A stretch of DNA of 64,000 nucleotides from Nemophila menziesii (GCA_029959085.1 JARWIR010000039.1:4588001-4652000), one strand, 5' to 3'; counted from the first letter of the stretch, positions 21,034-33,894 are shown. Made by a program: numbers and translations. Notes: a model not told the origin generated them from the sequence alone.

Positions 21034-21392
21034 GAGCAATGATATATATCATCCCTGACGAGATATAAGTGAAAGTAAATTGTTGATCTATTAACTTTCT
21101 TGATTTGATTAACGATTTACTTACCATCAAATCACGTCACGTCATGGTTGGTATATTAGGTGTACCCCACCCAGTATACCATTCATATAAAAGATAATAT
21201 ATACCACCAATCTATAAAAGTAATGATATATACCACATATGGCGTGGCATGATCTGAGTGTAAATAAATTAGTAATATATATATATATATATATTTTCTC
21301 GATTTGATAGACGGTTCATTTCCACTCAACTCACGCCAAGTCATGAGTGGTATATTAGGTGATATGAATTTAGTTGGTATATATCATTACTC
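21034..21392. mobile_element. MITE-like element with internal dimer structure
   Basis: The ends are inverted copies: GAGCAATGATATATA at the left, and the complement of TATATATCATTACTC at the right. An internal copy AAGTAATGATATATACC begins near 21217, and GGTATATTAGGTG occurs in both halves (~21148 and ~21345). The element therefore looks like two ~180-bp units head to tail. The target duplication is uncertain because the left flank is (AT)n. Confidence 0.55.
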
Positions 21393-21654
21393 AATCCATA
21401 ATCAAATAATTCTAGGAAAAAAGGTTCAATCCAATAAAACAACTAAAATACCATTTGTCACATAGATAATAACAAAATATTCTATAATAAAAATTCACTC
21501 TTCATAGCTAAAATATTTTATAACAAAAATATTACGTAATTACAATATTTTATAACTTAAATAGTTCATAACGTTTCTTATTCCATTAGGAAATAAAATT
21601 GATCCATTGAATTGCAAAATCAACAATATTCATGTATGTGCGGGAAGAAAAATA

Positions 21655-21900
21655 GTTAGATATCAATATGCTAAAAACGTAAGAAAAAAGTAAGGGGTTG
21701 ACAATACAAAAATCGTGGATTAGTATAAATATAGTGGGTTGCACAAAATATCAATGGGTTGTACATACATATCAATGAGTTGATAATTTAAAAACAATGG
21801 GTTACTAATACATCATTGCGGGTTTCCTTTTAAATAAATCAGTTATCAGTTCAAGCATAGTGGGTTACTGAACTAATTTAGCGGGTTGCGCCCACATACT
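21655..21900 (+). repeat. Irregular array of GGGTT words (GGGTTG, GGGTTAC)
   Basis: GGGTTGACAA, GGGTTGCACA, GGGTTGTACA, GGGTTACTAA, GGGTTACTGA and GGGTTGCGCC occur about every 25-60 bp on the plus strand in AT-rich DNA. There is no fixed unit length, and the array is not telomeric. Confidence 0.5.
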
Positions 21901-22432
21901 CTCATAATGTGATATTAACCAATTACCTTCACCGTTAACTAAGCAAATAATAAACTTCATTAGCATACATAACAACTAGTCCAAAAAAATACATGAAACT
22001 AACCAGATCAGAAATAAAAAAAACCTAAGAAAATCGGATACACTTTTAACCATTAAATGTACAAAATAATGTTACAAACCATACTAGACTAGTATAATAG
22101 AAAACGACGAAGATGATATGAAATAGTAACAAATGGACATGATAAATATGGTTATTCTAGAGAACATGATGAACACGATGAATATGCGATGAATATGCTA
22201 TATGCGAACAACTGTTACTATAACACTAACTAAATGTAACATTATTAATACAACCTATGCAATAACTAAAAATAGATGAAAATCTGATTAATAGTATAAA
22301 ACACAAAAAATGATAAGTTAGCTAAAACACAAACAAAAATGACAATGTGTACGGAACAATGCGAATATAACAAATAAAGCATACATGAATTAATGGAATT
22401 GTACATTTCGTATAGCTATAGCTATTTTGCAG

Positions 22433-22908
22433 ATTAAATATCACAATATTGTTCAAATTTTTTCATATTCATGCTAAATTTTTATTCTTTTGCCTAAATT
22501 TTTATTCAAAAAACTAACAAAAATATATACAATATTTAAATTAGATAAAAGTATTCTCGACCATATGATTACCATGATCAAAAGGTATTATAAAATAACA
22601 ATCATACTAAACTTTAAATATCTACCATGTCGAGAAGAGACCACCTCATTTACTATGATCTAACAAGACATATTAGCACTGTGGAGGAGGCAACATCTTC
22701 TCGACATGGTGGATAATAAATTTATAGTATGAATGATACTTTTGTCATGTCTTGAAAAAATGGCAATCTTATGAGTTATGACCGATAATACTGTTTGTCT
22801 GATTTAAATATTAAATATTTTTAAAAAATTTGGAAAAAAATATATAAACAAAATAATAAGGTTTTGGTATGAATATGAGCAAATTTAAACAATCTTGTGA
22901 TTTTAATG
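22433..22908. mobile_element. Foldback element: long imperfect inverted repeat (~210-bp arms)
   Basis: The left arm (~22433-22640) and right arm (~22680-22908) are reverse complements with many mismatches. The innermost match is ACCATGTCGAGAAGA against TCTTCTCGACATGGT; outer matches include TTCATATTCATGC against GTATGAATATGAG, and ATCACAA against TTGTGAT. The loop is ~40 bp. There is no coding. Structure fits a non-autonomous foldback or MITE transposon. Confidence 0.65.
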
Positions 22909-23838
<930 letters not shown>

Positions 23839-24050
23839 AATTTCCAAACAAGAAATCTGCAAATTAATCTACCGATTACACAAATAAAACAACGAATACT
23901 CTAGTTAGCATGAGACAATTGAATGATACCTTTAACTAGCTCTAGGTTATCAGAGTAAAAGGAATTAATTAGACAACTTGAGGCGCCTGCAATTTTGATG
24001 ACGTCCAGTAATGCTCTAGCTTTAACTTTTGCTACTGACTTGGCCATTAC

Positions 24051-24436
24051 CAGTATTCTAAAAATCGGCCTAGGCGGCCGCCTAGGCGCTAGAAGGTAGC
24101 TGAACTTCTAGAAATGGCACAGGCGGCCGCTAGGCGGTCCTAGAAGGTACTAGGCAGGCCTAGGCGGGTTTAGGCGGCGCCTAGGCGGACCCAGGCGGTC
24201 CTAGGCGGTCTGAAGCTAAAAATAATTAAAAAAATCTATTTTTTAATACAAAAAATTTAAAAAAATTATTTTTTAACACAAAAAATTATTTTTTAACACA
24301 AAAAATTATATAAATTTATTTTAAAAATTATATAAATTTAAAAAAATATATAAATAAATATTAAAACCGCCTAGTACCCTGGGCGCTCGAAGGTGGTCGA
24401 CCGCCCGCCTAGCGCCTAGCGCCTTTTAGAACACTG
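24051..24436. mobile_element. Non-autonomous hAT MITE with GCCTAGGCGG subterminal repeats
   Basis: Terminal inverted repeats CAGTATTCTAAAA and (reverse strand) CAGTGTTCTAAAA. It is flanked by a perfect 8-bp target duplication GCCATTAC (24043-24050 and 24437-24444), which is the hAT signature. Both subterminal regions carry many GC-rich CTAGGCGG/CCGCCTAG words; the middle is A/T-rich. It encodes nothing, so it must have been moved by a hAT transposase from elsewhere. Confidence 0.9.
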
Positions 24437-24538
24437 GCCATTACATATTTTGCCAGAACATTATGGATACTATCTTGATCGTTAGTCGCCACAGACGCAA
24501 TTCCAAAAGGTTCCCACGAATTGATAAATGATGTGTCA

Positions 24539-26092
24539 TGATGTATCGTGTTTTGTGATAAGTTAATAGTATCATAAGACATGTTTTTAGGGGTTTATTG
24601 GACTTATTTGAGGGATTATTTCCTAGTTTTAACATTTTACGAATTCTTGCCTTGTTTCAGTTTTTCTGTTACTTTTAGAGTTTTGGTGTATTATTTGGGT
24701 GTTAAGTGTGCATATTTTCAGTACATGGATGATACGAGGCCCCGAGATGATAATAAAAAGTCACAAAGTTAAGGAAAACCCAAAGGCACGACAAGAAAGG
24801 GCCATAATTCCATTTTTTCGAAAGCGAAAGCATCGACCGACCAGATTTAACATCGACCTGTTGTAGTTACCATGCAAAATCAGTTAAGATTTTGGATGAT
24901 CCCTTGGATATCATGGTATCACTTGAATTTAGGAGCGTGTCTAACCCGACGGATAGTGATTTAGAGCTAAAATGAAAGAGATACAAACTTTTTCTCTGTC
25001 GTGGCACGAACCTGTCCGCATTCCCTTTGAACGTTTTTTGGGTTAACTTGGACCACTTAAATGGGTCCTACAACTCCAAATACATTTTTGAAACTTAGTA
25101 TGTCATAAATTTGGGATTAAATCGGAGTTACACAACTTGGAAAATCTAAGAACGACTGGAGAAAGAGAAAGAAGAAGACAACAAGGGTTTCACCATTTTT
25201 GCACCATTCCACCTCATTCCATCCTTCCATTCCGTCAAGTATCAGGATAATTTTGCATATTTTCTCGTTCTAAACATGATTATGACACTTTTATTCATTT
25301 TTTTACCATTTTATTATGAACTAAACTTTTAATTAACTTGAGAAACGCTTAATGTATGAACCCTAACTTTTGAATTATGATGTTTTATTGTGTTTTGGGA
25401 TATTTATATTGAAATGAATTGAATATTTTGCATTGGTTATATAATTTTCCTAAATTTCCAGCACTTACCTTGATCAAGGGTGCAATAATCATGACTATAG
25501 CCCGAGAGGGGGGGTCAGATTATGGAAAATAATATATAAACATTCGGAGTTTGTTAGTTAATCCGGAGGTCTTGATTAACCGAATTGGTATTTGAGTTAG
25601 TGTCAATTGTATTTGAAAGCGTTGTAGGTTCATCTAGGAGAGGCCCCTAGTGTTGTAGGTGAACCCCCTATCTACCTGGGAGGGATTTAGGAAGATTGTA
25701 GAATCATGACTAGTGATAAAATACCAATTTCCCTTTAATCAATAAAAGTGTAAATTTTTAACTAGTAAAAATTACTAGTGATACTCAAGCTATCTTCTCA
25801 TCTTATGATCCTTGTATTTTCAATTAAGCCTTTAGTTTCTTTAATTTTAATCACTCTTTAGTTATTTTCACTTTAATCCTTAATTATGACTAAACAAAAC
25901 AAATATATGTTTCTTTTTTTTGCAACTCAATCCCTCTCCAATTCTTAAAACACAAAAGCATTAATCTCACTGTCCTTGTGGAGACCGATGACTCCCCTTA
26001 CTTACCTTTTTATTACTTGTCAACGGTTCGTACACTTGCAGGTAGTAGCTCCATCAGGTGTTAATTTATATATGACACCTTTGGGGACGACA
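24539..26092 (+). repeat. 5' LTR of an old Athila-like element (element 4)
   Basis: Starts TGATGTATCG and ends GGGGACGACA, six bases before a tRNA-Asp primer site. Length 1554 bp, like the other LTRs here. Near its end is the family word TACACTTG (~26031) and the phrase TTGTGGAGACCGATGACTCC, matching the minus-strand LTR at 42110. The left border is set by similarity to 49787 and 57920. Confidence 0.75.
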
Positions 26093-26098
26093 AGTTTT

Positions 26099-26116
26099 TG
26101 GCGCCGCTGCTGGGGA
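26099..26116 (+). other. Primer binding site of element 4, tRNA-Asp type
   Basis: TGGCGCCGCTGCTGGGGA, two differences from the tRNA-Asp complement. Confidence 0.85.
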
Positions 26117-26185
26117 CTATTTTGTTAAGTATTGTGTTTTCATTTAGTGTAGTATTGTTTAGTTTTTTTTAAATTATGTTTCCTG

Positions 26186-27420
26186 TTGTTTTTGTCTCTC
26201 TACAGATTCTTAGCTTTGGTTTATACTCTCAGACCCAAGAGGTTGCTTCGAGCTCAAATAAGAAGAGAAAGAGCAACAGAAGAAAAAATGGAAAACTTGA
26301 ATGTTGATGTGCAATTGGATGCTAATTGGAACCCAGTAGTCTCACAACTAGTGGTTGTTCCACTGGAGAATGAGGGTATCAATTGAAATAAAGTCCCTCC
26401 CAGAGATTTACCACCACCAAATAGAAACCAAGGTGCTCAAGTTCAAACCGAGGGTAATGCCATGGTTCATGCAACATACCAAGCAACAATTCCTTTTTTT
26501 CCACCACTTGGGATTCACCCACATGCTATTCAAGAAGTGGCAGACTTAAGTGGGGGGTTTTGGGGGGCTCAAGCCCACCTGGACCCCGAATTTTTTTAAA
26601 ATGTATGTGTAATATTTTCAAAAAAATAATGATAATCCATTTTATCATTAAGTAATATTCAGTGTTTAAAATAAACATTTTGGGTTATTAGTCTAGTGGT
26701 AAGACAAGGGTATAAGTTGTTTAGCAATCAAGGTTCAAGTTTTGGTGGAAGCATTTTCTTTATAGTTCGTAGTTTAAATTAGCCCCCCTATAATTAAGGT
26801 TTTAGGTCCGCCATGAGATTCAAGCCCAAGGTTTTAGGTCCGCCATGAGATTCAAGCCCAATGCGGACTGCCTGTGAAGATCCTATTATAGCTATGCAAA
26901 ACTTCATGCAAATAGGTGATGCATATATCACTTAAGGTGTCACTAAAGAGTTGATGTGCTTCATCATGTTCCCGTTTTTTCTTACTAGAGGAGCAAGCGA
27001 GTGGTACAATCAACAATTGATAGAAGTAGTCACCATAGGGGACCAATTGCAAACATCATTTTCCTATATGTATTATCCTCAAAGTGTACGCTTGAATGCT
27101 CAACTAGACTTGGCAGGATTGCGTTAAGAAAAATATGAAATTGCACTAAATGCAAAGCTTGCTGCTCTAGAGAATTAGGTATAACATATATCCTTAGATG
27201 ATAATCACGGTAATCAAGCAAATGTGAATGTAGTTCCAGATCCTGAATGTTCTCCTTGTTGTGGAATGTTCAATAATATGTGGGAAGAGTGTTCGAGTAT
27301 CCGGAGTCGGTATTGTTCGTGTCTAATTGAGGAAACCACCATTCGGGTGGTCAAGGATATGGTCAATAAAATCAAAATCATCAGGGACTTCAATGGTATA
27401 ATCCTACTGGGGCCATGAAT
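26186..27420 (+). pseudogene. gag: gag remnant of element 4, with an insertion
   Basis: An arginine-rich start (LRPKRLLRAQIRRERATEE) and capsid pieces equivalent to those of element 1: GDAYIT, LTRGASEWYNQQ, YYPQSVRLNAQLDL. Several stops and frameshifts. The zinc-knuckle region near 27230-27300 (PECSPCCGMFNN) has lost its spacing. A ~315-bp insertion (26548-26862) splits capsid from its N-terminus. Confidence 0.75.
26548..26862. mobile_element. Insertion with tRNA-like (SINE-related) segment inside gag
   Basis: Interrupts gag between VADLS and the capsid domain. It contains an A-box-like TAGTCTAGTGG (26689) and a B-box-like GGTTCAAGTTTTG (26732), 33 bases apart. A 34-bp stretch containing GGTTTTAGGTCCGCCATGAG is repeated in tandem at the right end. 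Possible imperfect flank repeat GCAGACT/GCGGACT. It lacks a poly-A end, so calling it a SINE is tentative. Confidence 0.45.
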
Positions 27421-27609
27421 CAATGAAACTATTAACCTTGACCCCAATGAAGCAATTATAAAGTGATACCTTAAAACCATTCTCAAAGAGGTCCGAGCTA
27501 TGGAGCTCAAGCTCCCCAGAATCCCATGTATGATTCATATGAGGAGAATCTTGCTTAAAAGGCAGTTCATTCCTATCTACAATAAGGTATGATTAGTACT
27601 AGTTACTAC

Positions 27610-29124
27610 CGCGACCTTTGAAATGGCGGATAGGTCTATCTCTCAACCCAAGGAAAAGATAGAGGATGTGCTCGTCAAGTCAGGTAATTTTATATTTCTA
27701 TGTAATTTTATTATGCTTTACTACGATGCGAATAATATTGTGTGAATCAACTTGGGGCATCCATTCTTAGTCATGGGGTGCTCTTTAATTGATGTAAATA
27801 ATGGTGTGCTAATCATGTGAGTGCAAGACGAGGAGGTCAACTTCAACGTGTTCAAAGCGATGAAGTTCCCCGATACTCGGGGAGATTGTCTCTGCGTGGA
27901 TGTCCTTGATGAAATCAAGCAAGAGGTATATGATGAGACAAATTTTAACAGTATTTTTCATGCCACCTTAACACTTGCTTTTCCCGAGTTACACGAGGGG
28001 CTAGACGAAGTAGTGGTTACTCTAGATTCTGGAAGAGAAAGGCCTAATATAAGAGGTTATGAACAAGTTTGGGTCCATAGGATGTGGAAACAATGAAAAC
28101 CCCTCTCTTGAATATCCTTGGAATCTCAAAGAGAAGCCACTTCCATCTCACTTGAGGTATGCTTATTTAGGTTCGAATAATACAAACCTGTTATTGTTTC
28201 CGCTAACTTAATAGGCCACAAGAAGACAAGTTGTTGCGAGTGCTCCAAGATACTAAATAAGTGATTGGATGTACTATTTTCGACATCAAAGGTATTAGTC
28301 CAACTATTTTCCAACATAAGATCATTCTTGAAGATGAGAATTCACGATCTATGGAGGGTAAACGGAGACTTATGTCGGTCATGAAGGAAGTGGTAAGGAA
28401 GGAGGTGATCAGATGGTTAGATGCGGGGATCATCTTCTCGATTTTAAATAGTGAATGAGCGAGTCCCGTTCAATGTGTCCCAAATAAAGGAGGAATTATC
28501 ACCATCCTCAACGAATATATCGAAGTTATTCCATCTAGAACAGTTTTGGGGTGGAGAACTTGTATGTATTATCGTAAGCTCAATAAGGAGACGAAGAAAA
28601 ATCACTTTCCTTTGTTGTTTATCGACCAACTTGTAGATAATCTTGGAAGAAGAGAATATTATTGCTTCCTCGATAGATATTCTTGGTACTATCAGATTTG
28701 CTTTGATCCCTCCAATCAACATAAGACTACGTTTACATGTATATTTGGTAATTTTTCTTTCTAAAGGATGTCGCTAGGGTTGTGTAATCTGCCAGCTACA
28801 TTTCAGCTATGTATGATGGATATATTTTGGTACAAGATAGACAAATTCTTATAATTTTTCATGGATGATTTATTGGTATTTTGTTGATGATTTTGTTGAG
28901 TTCCTCAGCAACCTTGAGAAGGTGTTAATACGATCTAAGGAGACCGATCTTGTTTTGAATTAGGAGAAATGTCACTTTATGTTTCAAGAAGGTATTATGT
29001 TTGGCTACAAGGTTTCAAGCAAGGGTATGGAGGTTGACCGTGCAAAGATCGAGGTTATCAAAACTCTACCACCTCATGTTTCTGTTAAGGGTGTTATAAA
29101 TTTCTTGGTCATGCATGGGTCTAT
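27610..29124 (+). pseudogene. pol: Protease-RT remnant of element 4, left part
   Basis: Protease C-terminus (EMADRSISQPKEKIEDVLVK, then INLGHPFLV), a linker open at 27821-28096, and RT pieces: LLRVL-type start, [58 protein letters not shown] near 28857-28870. Many stops and shifts. The sequence stops inside the conserved [16 protein letters not shown] block at 29124, where element 2 is inserted. It resumes at 36920. Confidence 0.9.
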
Positions 29125-30712
29125 TGATGTCTCCTCTTTTGTTCTATATTTATATGCTTAGGAGACATCAAATTAGGTGATTATCTGGCTATTTCGATAG
29201 ACTTTTAGTAATAATATGTAATATTTCATTTTCTCTCCTCCGATTTTAGTATTTTTTTATTTATTAAGCTTTTGCGCGTAATATGGTGTATTTTATTGAA
29301 ATGTTTGTATGTTTATAATACTAGAAAGGAGAGGAATCGAGAATAGAAGTCAAATATCGTGTCAAGGAGTCAAAAGCTACAAAGAATATCCCAAGGAGTT
29401 GACAAATTTAAGCTAAAAATCTGAAAGGCTGATGGAAAGTGCTGATTTCGGGCAACCTAAAGATGGATTCAGCCTCTGACTTATGAAGAATATTCGTACC
29501 TTATCGAGTTACGAAGAATTAGCAAGTTGAATAAGTAAATTCGGAGTTATATTGAGAGAGTTACGTCCGTTTTCGTGAAGGGTGTACATCAGTTACGCGA
29601 TTTTGGGCTTGAAGAGTGGACTTGGGCTTTTAATATTTGATTATTCTTTTAATTAAAAGCCCTAGTCCGAATTTATGAGTATAAAAGGGCTTTTGAACTT
29701 CTATTTTCACACATAATTCATTATTCACAAAGTCAGACAACAAGAGAAGAGGCAGAAGCAAGGAAAAGAAGAAGCTAAGAGCTGGAGATTGTCTATATGT
29801 TCAATTCGCAGCCGAATCAACTTCCTAATTAGGTTTCTGATCTTTATTTCTTTAAAACAATTATGAATTCCTTTCAATTTATTTTCTTAGTTTTTACGAT
29901 TATGAGCTAATTTCATTTGGTACTTGAGAACGCATTAATGGGTTATGCCGAAATCTATTTCATTCTGTGTTTTTGGATTTGGGATTATTTTAATTGAAAT
30001 CGAATTTGGCAATTAATATTTTTCTTTAATTTTCTTTTATCTACTAGTATTGAATTCGCGACTCAACATTAGGACTTAGTAATTAGGCTATTCCAATTAG
30101 TGGCAATTGGATCACCTTTACGGGGGAGGGGGGGGGGTCTAGGTACAGAACTAGTTAACGAATGTAGGATAGAAATTATTTGACCTTGACAAGCTTAATT
30201 AATGCTATGGAGGATTGGGTAGTGAGACTTTAATCATTCGAAGGTGGACTATATTCACCCTGACGGGGTTTGTAGCACCTGAGAAGAGATCCTTAGTTCA
30301 CCCTGACGGGGTAAGGAGATAATTGAATCCCGACCAATATTATTTACCGAATTCGTCCCTTAAACAATACATGGAATGAATAGATTTAGGTGAAATCCTA
30401 GCGTTGCTCAAGTACTCCCTCACATACCTTGCGTCCAACTATCTTATTTACTTGTGTCTAGTCTATTATTTGCATTGCTTTAGTCTTTTAATTAATTGTC
30501 CTAGAAATTAGAAAAACAAACAACCAATTTTAAAATCATTTACCTGCTTTACGTGCAATTAACTACTATCTGATAAGCATTAGAGTCAACCAATCCGTCC
30601 CTGAAAACGAATCTGTATTATCACATATATTAAACTTGGGACAACTGTACACTTGCAGTTGTGGTTCTCTTTTCCTTATTGCATTTATTTTAGAACACAC
30701 AAAGGACCACCA
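29125..30712 (+). repeat. Element 2 5' LTR (1588 bp)
   Basis: TGATGTCTCCT...GGACCACCA. Terminal hairpin arms at 29125-29135 and 29160-29170; U3 block at ~29560-29600; TATA box 29680; U5 hairpin 30641-30662. A G-run at ~30122-30137 is absent from the 3' LTR and explains most of the length difference. Confidence 0.95.
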
Positions 30713-30717
30713 TGTTT

Positions 30718-30735
30718 TGGCGCCACTGCTGGGGA
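30718..30735 (+). other. Primer binding site of element 2, tRNA-Asp type
   Basis: TGGCGCCACTGCTGGGGA, five bases after the LTR end. Confidence 0.85.
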
Positions 30736-30804
30736 CGGTAGCGTGTGACCCCGGTGTTTATCCTTTAGTGTTAGTTGCATTTTTATTTTTCAGTTTTACG
30801 CTTT

Positions 30805-30847
30805 GTTTCAAATCGAGAGGTCAAGCTGAAGTTTCAAATCGAGAGGT
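30805..30847 (+). other. Deletion junction with 26-bp tandem duplication
   Basis: The leader, homologous to element 1 up to about 665, is joined directly to integrase near the catalytic Glu. At the join GTTTCAAATCGAGAGGT occurs twice (30805-30821 and 30831-30847), a 26-bp unit repeated about 1.65 times. Such filler duplication fits template switching or end-joining repair. Confidence 0.75.
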
Positions 30848-31441
30848 AAAATCTATCCTTGAAAAGACTGGTCTCCCTACGAGAAAAGATTGGTCACTAA
30901 ACTTAGATGATGCATTGTGGGCTTATCGTACTGCTTTCAAAACTCTTGTTGGTGGATCTCCGTATCGAATGGTGTATGGTAAGGCTTGTCACTTACCTCT
31001 CGAACTTGAAATGGGTGCATATTGGGCCATAGTGGAATTGAATTTAGATCCTACTTTAGTCAGTGAGAATAGAATGATGAATTAAATGAGCTTGATGAGT
31101 TTCGATTACATGCTTATGAGAATGCTAAATTGTACAAAGAAAATACGAAGAGATGGCATGATAATCGAATTAGAGTAAAGAAGTTTGAAGTTGGACAAAA
31201 GGTCCTTAAATATAACTCGAAGTTCAGCAATTATCCTGGTAAGTTGAGGTCAAAATGGTCTCATCCTTATGTTGTAACAAAAGTCACGCCTCATAGAGCT
31301 ATTGAGATTGCGAATCTGATCGATCACCATACCTTCATCATAAACGGTCATCGATTGAAGATTTATCACGGAGGCGAAGATATTAATCGCGCGGAGGATC
31401 CACATCCCGGGGAGGTTATGTACCTCCTTGAAGCACCTTAG
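30815..31441 (+). pseudogene. int: Integrase C-terminal fragment of element 2
   Basis: Starts at [14 protein letters not shown] (catalytic Glu region), continues through [13 protein letters not shown] and the RSKWSHPYVVTKV module (GPY changed to HPY), and ends at TAG/TGA near 31441. A frameshift near 31085 breaks it. Closely parallel to 5705-6297 in element 1. It cannot make an active integrase. Confidence 0.9.
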
Positions 31442-31670
31442 AATGTGAGGTAACCGTCGAGCTTAACGACGTTAAACAAAAGCCAATTCATTGTATATTA
31501 GTTTCGTTTTTTCGTAATTCGTAGTGTAAATTAGTTTAATTTTTGTTGATTAGTGTTTATTTTTAAGAAATGAGAAAGGGTAGTTGTTTTTGATGATTTC
31601 AGGAGTACAAAAGGTCATGAGTTTGGGGTTAAAAGCGTAAGAAGTGGAGATTTTTCGAAAAATTGAAGAG

Positions 31671-32200
31671 GAAAAACCGGGAACCCGGTTTTGAAAGAAC
31701 CGGGAACCCGGTTTCGTGAGCTGTGAAGACCCAAAAGTTCTGACCATGGCGTGGGGCGAGACGCAACACGCTGTGTCTGGATTCGACAAAAAGCGGTAAC
31801 CCGGTTTCGCACAAACCGGGAACCCGGTTTCGTGAGTTGCGAAGGTCCCAAAACTCTGACCATGGCGTGGCTCAAGATGCAGGGGATGCGTCTGCATTCG
31901 CGCCAGCGACAAAATCCGGGAACCCGGTTTTGCACAAACCGGGAACCCGGTTCTGAAGGCTGGGAAGGCTAAAAAGTTCTGACCCGTGCGCGAGCTCAGA
32001 CGCAAGGGGTCGCGTCCAGGCTAGCGCATCCCACACACCATACGCAAACCGGGAACCCAGTTTTGAGAGCTGCTGATTCCAAATTCTCTGACCACTGCGT
32101 GGCTCGAGACGCAGGTCAGCTGCGTCCAAGGAGAAAAAAAAAGTATTTCGAATTTTTGAATTTTTTTTCGCCGACATAGCGACGAAAACCGGGAACCCTA
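31671..32200. repeat. Palindrome array of element 2
   Basis: CCGGGAACCCGG-type 12-mers at 31677/31700, ~31793/31816 (first degenerate), 31915/31938, 32049 and 32189. The pairs keep the 23-bp offset. The ~117-132 bp repeat unit carries TCTGACCATGGCGTGG-type spacers, different in sequence from element 1, so palindromes are better conserved than spacers. Confidence 0.9.
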
Positions 32201-32562
32201 TGAGAGGCGGTTTTGAGCTATTTTCACCTATTTATTTATCTTCTTTATTAAGTTAGCCTCCACACCCGGTTTCAACTTTACACACCTCCGAAAATCATCA
32301 TCAAAACAGGTTTTATTCATCATTCTTACCCTCTTTCTTCCCAAAAACACATAATCAACTCAAGATCTTTCCAAAACTTCACCAAATTCCTACTTTTTCC
32401 TCGAATTCTTTCTTCACCCAAACCTTAAATTGAACCACTAAACCTTTCCAATACTTCAAATTGATCCTTACACATCTCATAACTCACATAAACTCACCTT
32501 AATCTTCTCTCAAAACATCATAGATTGAAACTTTTTCTCTAGTTTTCAACTCTTTGAAGTTT

Positions 32563-32574
32563 TGAGTTTGGGGT
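32563..32574 (+). other. PPT-like motif before the third ORF of element 2
   Basis: TGAGTTTGGGGT, nine bases before ATG 32583, the same position as 7460-7471 in element 1. The other copies in element 2 are at 31618, 33980, 34528 and 35334. Confidence 0.7.
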
Positions 32575-32582
32575 GGAAAGCC

Positions 32583-33894
32583 ATGACTAACAGGACAGAG
32601 TCTTTCAATTTCACAAGAAGAAACAACCCAAGAACAAGAAACAATCCTGGTGCTACACAAGAGAGAGCTATTGAGATTCCAGATTTGGGTCCTTAACGAA
32701 AGATTGAAGAGGTTAAGACTGCTATGAAGAGAAAAGAAAACCCAAGTAAGGCTACTCTTGCTAAGCCTACTTTGGTTGATGAAGAAGAAGAGGAAGAGAT
32801 TGAAGAGTAAATTCCCAAAGAACCTGTTCCAGAACCACGAGCTCCGAGACGAAAAGCTATTGCACACAAAACCAAGAGGGTAGCTATGCGTTGGGATGAA
32901 CAATTTCGTGATCGAATTAATTACTTGAAGTTTGGTATTGAGAAAACATTCCCTTCTGGTATTATGAATAGCGAATTTAAGAGTTATGCAACTACTTGTG
33001 ATAAGTTTGGATGGACTGAATTGAGACAGAGAAAGCTTACATTTATCCCCACCTTGGTCCGTGATTTTTATGAAGGAGTAGCCTTTTGCGAATAAGCAAT
33101 CAATTATCGTCCGCAAAAAGGTATTACCCTTCTCAGTTGAACTTATTCGCAAAGCCTTGAAACTACCCAACTTTACTGGTCCTTGTCCTTATTTTGAAAC
33201 GCTCAATGACCCATCTTTTGAATGGGAATCTCTTTGGGACACAGTTTTAGTTCATGGGAAACGCCTTATTCCGATTGGTGAGAGATATGCTGGGCAGGTT
33301 TATAGTAGTTGTTTGTTACCTTGTGCTAAGGTATGGTCTAGATTCGTAGTACCCACTTTCTTTGGTATTAATCACACTTCCGAATTGAAGAAGGAGCATG
33401 TTATCTCTATCAAGTGCATTGTTGAGAATCGAGAGATGGATGTTGCGCGTGTAATTTACGAGACTATAATGGAGTTTGATAAAATCCCTACTAGTCAACA
33501 GAACCTAAAGTTTCCTTGTACCATCACTACCTTGTGTCTAGACGCAAAATTACCGCGAAGGAACGAAGAGGTTGACACGTCAGAAGAGGGAGACGCAATG
33601 CCATTGAATTCCATTGGCAACGCCCACAATGAAGCAACCCATCCAATTAAGAACCCTAGAGCTCTTCCACCAAAGAAGAAGGTACATACTGATAATGGGT
33701 TGGAAGAAGAATTTCGAGTGTTGAAAGAGAATCAAGAAAAGATGATTGCTACTTTAGGAAACGTCACCAATGAGTTAGATCTTCTTCGCAACATGCTACT
33801 TGGGGTGAGAACCATTCAACACGCCACCTATGGTTTACTCGCGAAGGATTCTATGCCTGGACGCAACACTGATAACCAGCCTCGCGCTGGTTAA
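32583..33894 (+). pseudogene. Third ORF (PF20167-like) of element 2, broken
   Basis: Homologous along its whole length to 7480-8799: MTNRTE start, FGIEKTFPSGIMNSEFKSYA, FIPTLVRDFYEGVA, LKLPNFTGPCPYFETLNDPS, FFGINHTSELKKEHV, CTITTLCLDAK, LKENQEKMIATLGNVT, and the C-terminal RNTDNQPRAG. In-frame stops near 32692, 32807 and 33093 and a frameshift between 33093 and 33157 disable it; 33157-33894 is still open (245 aa). Confidence 0.9.
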
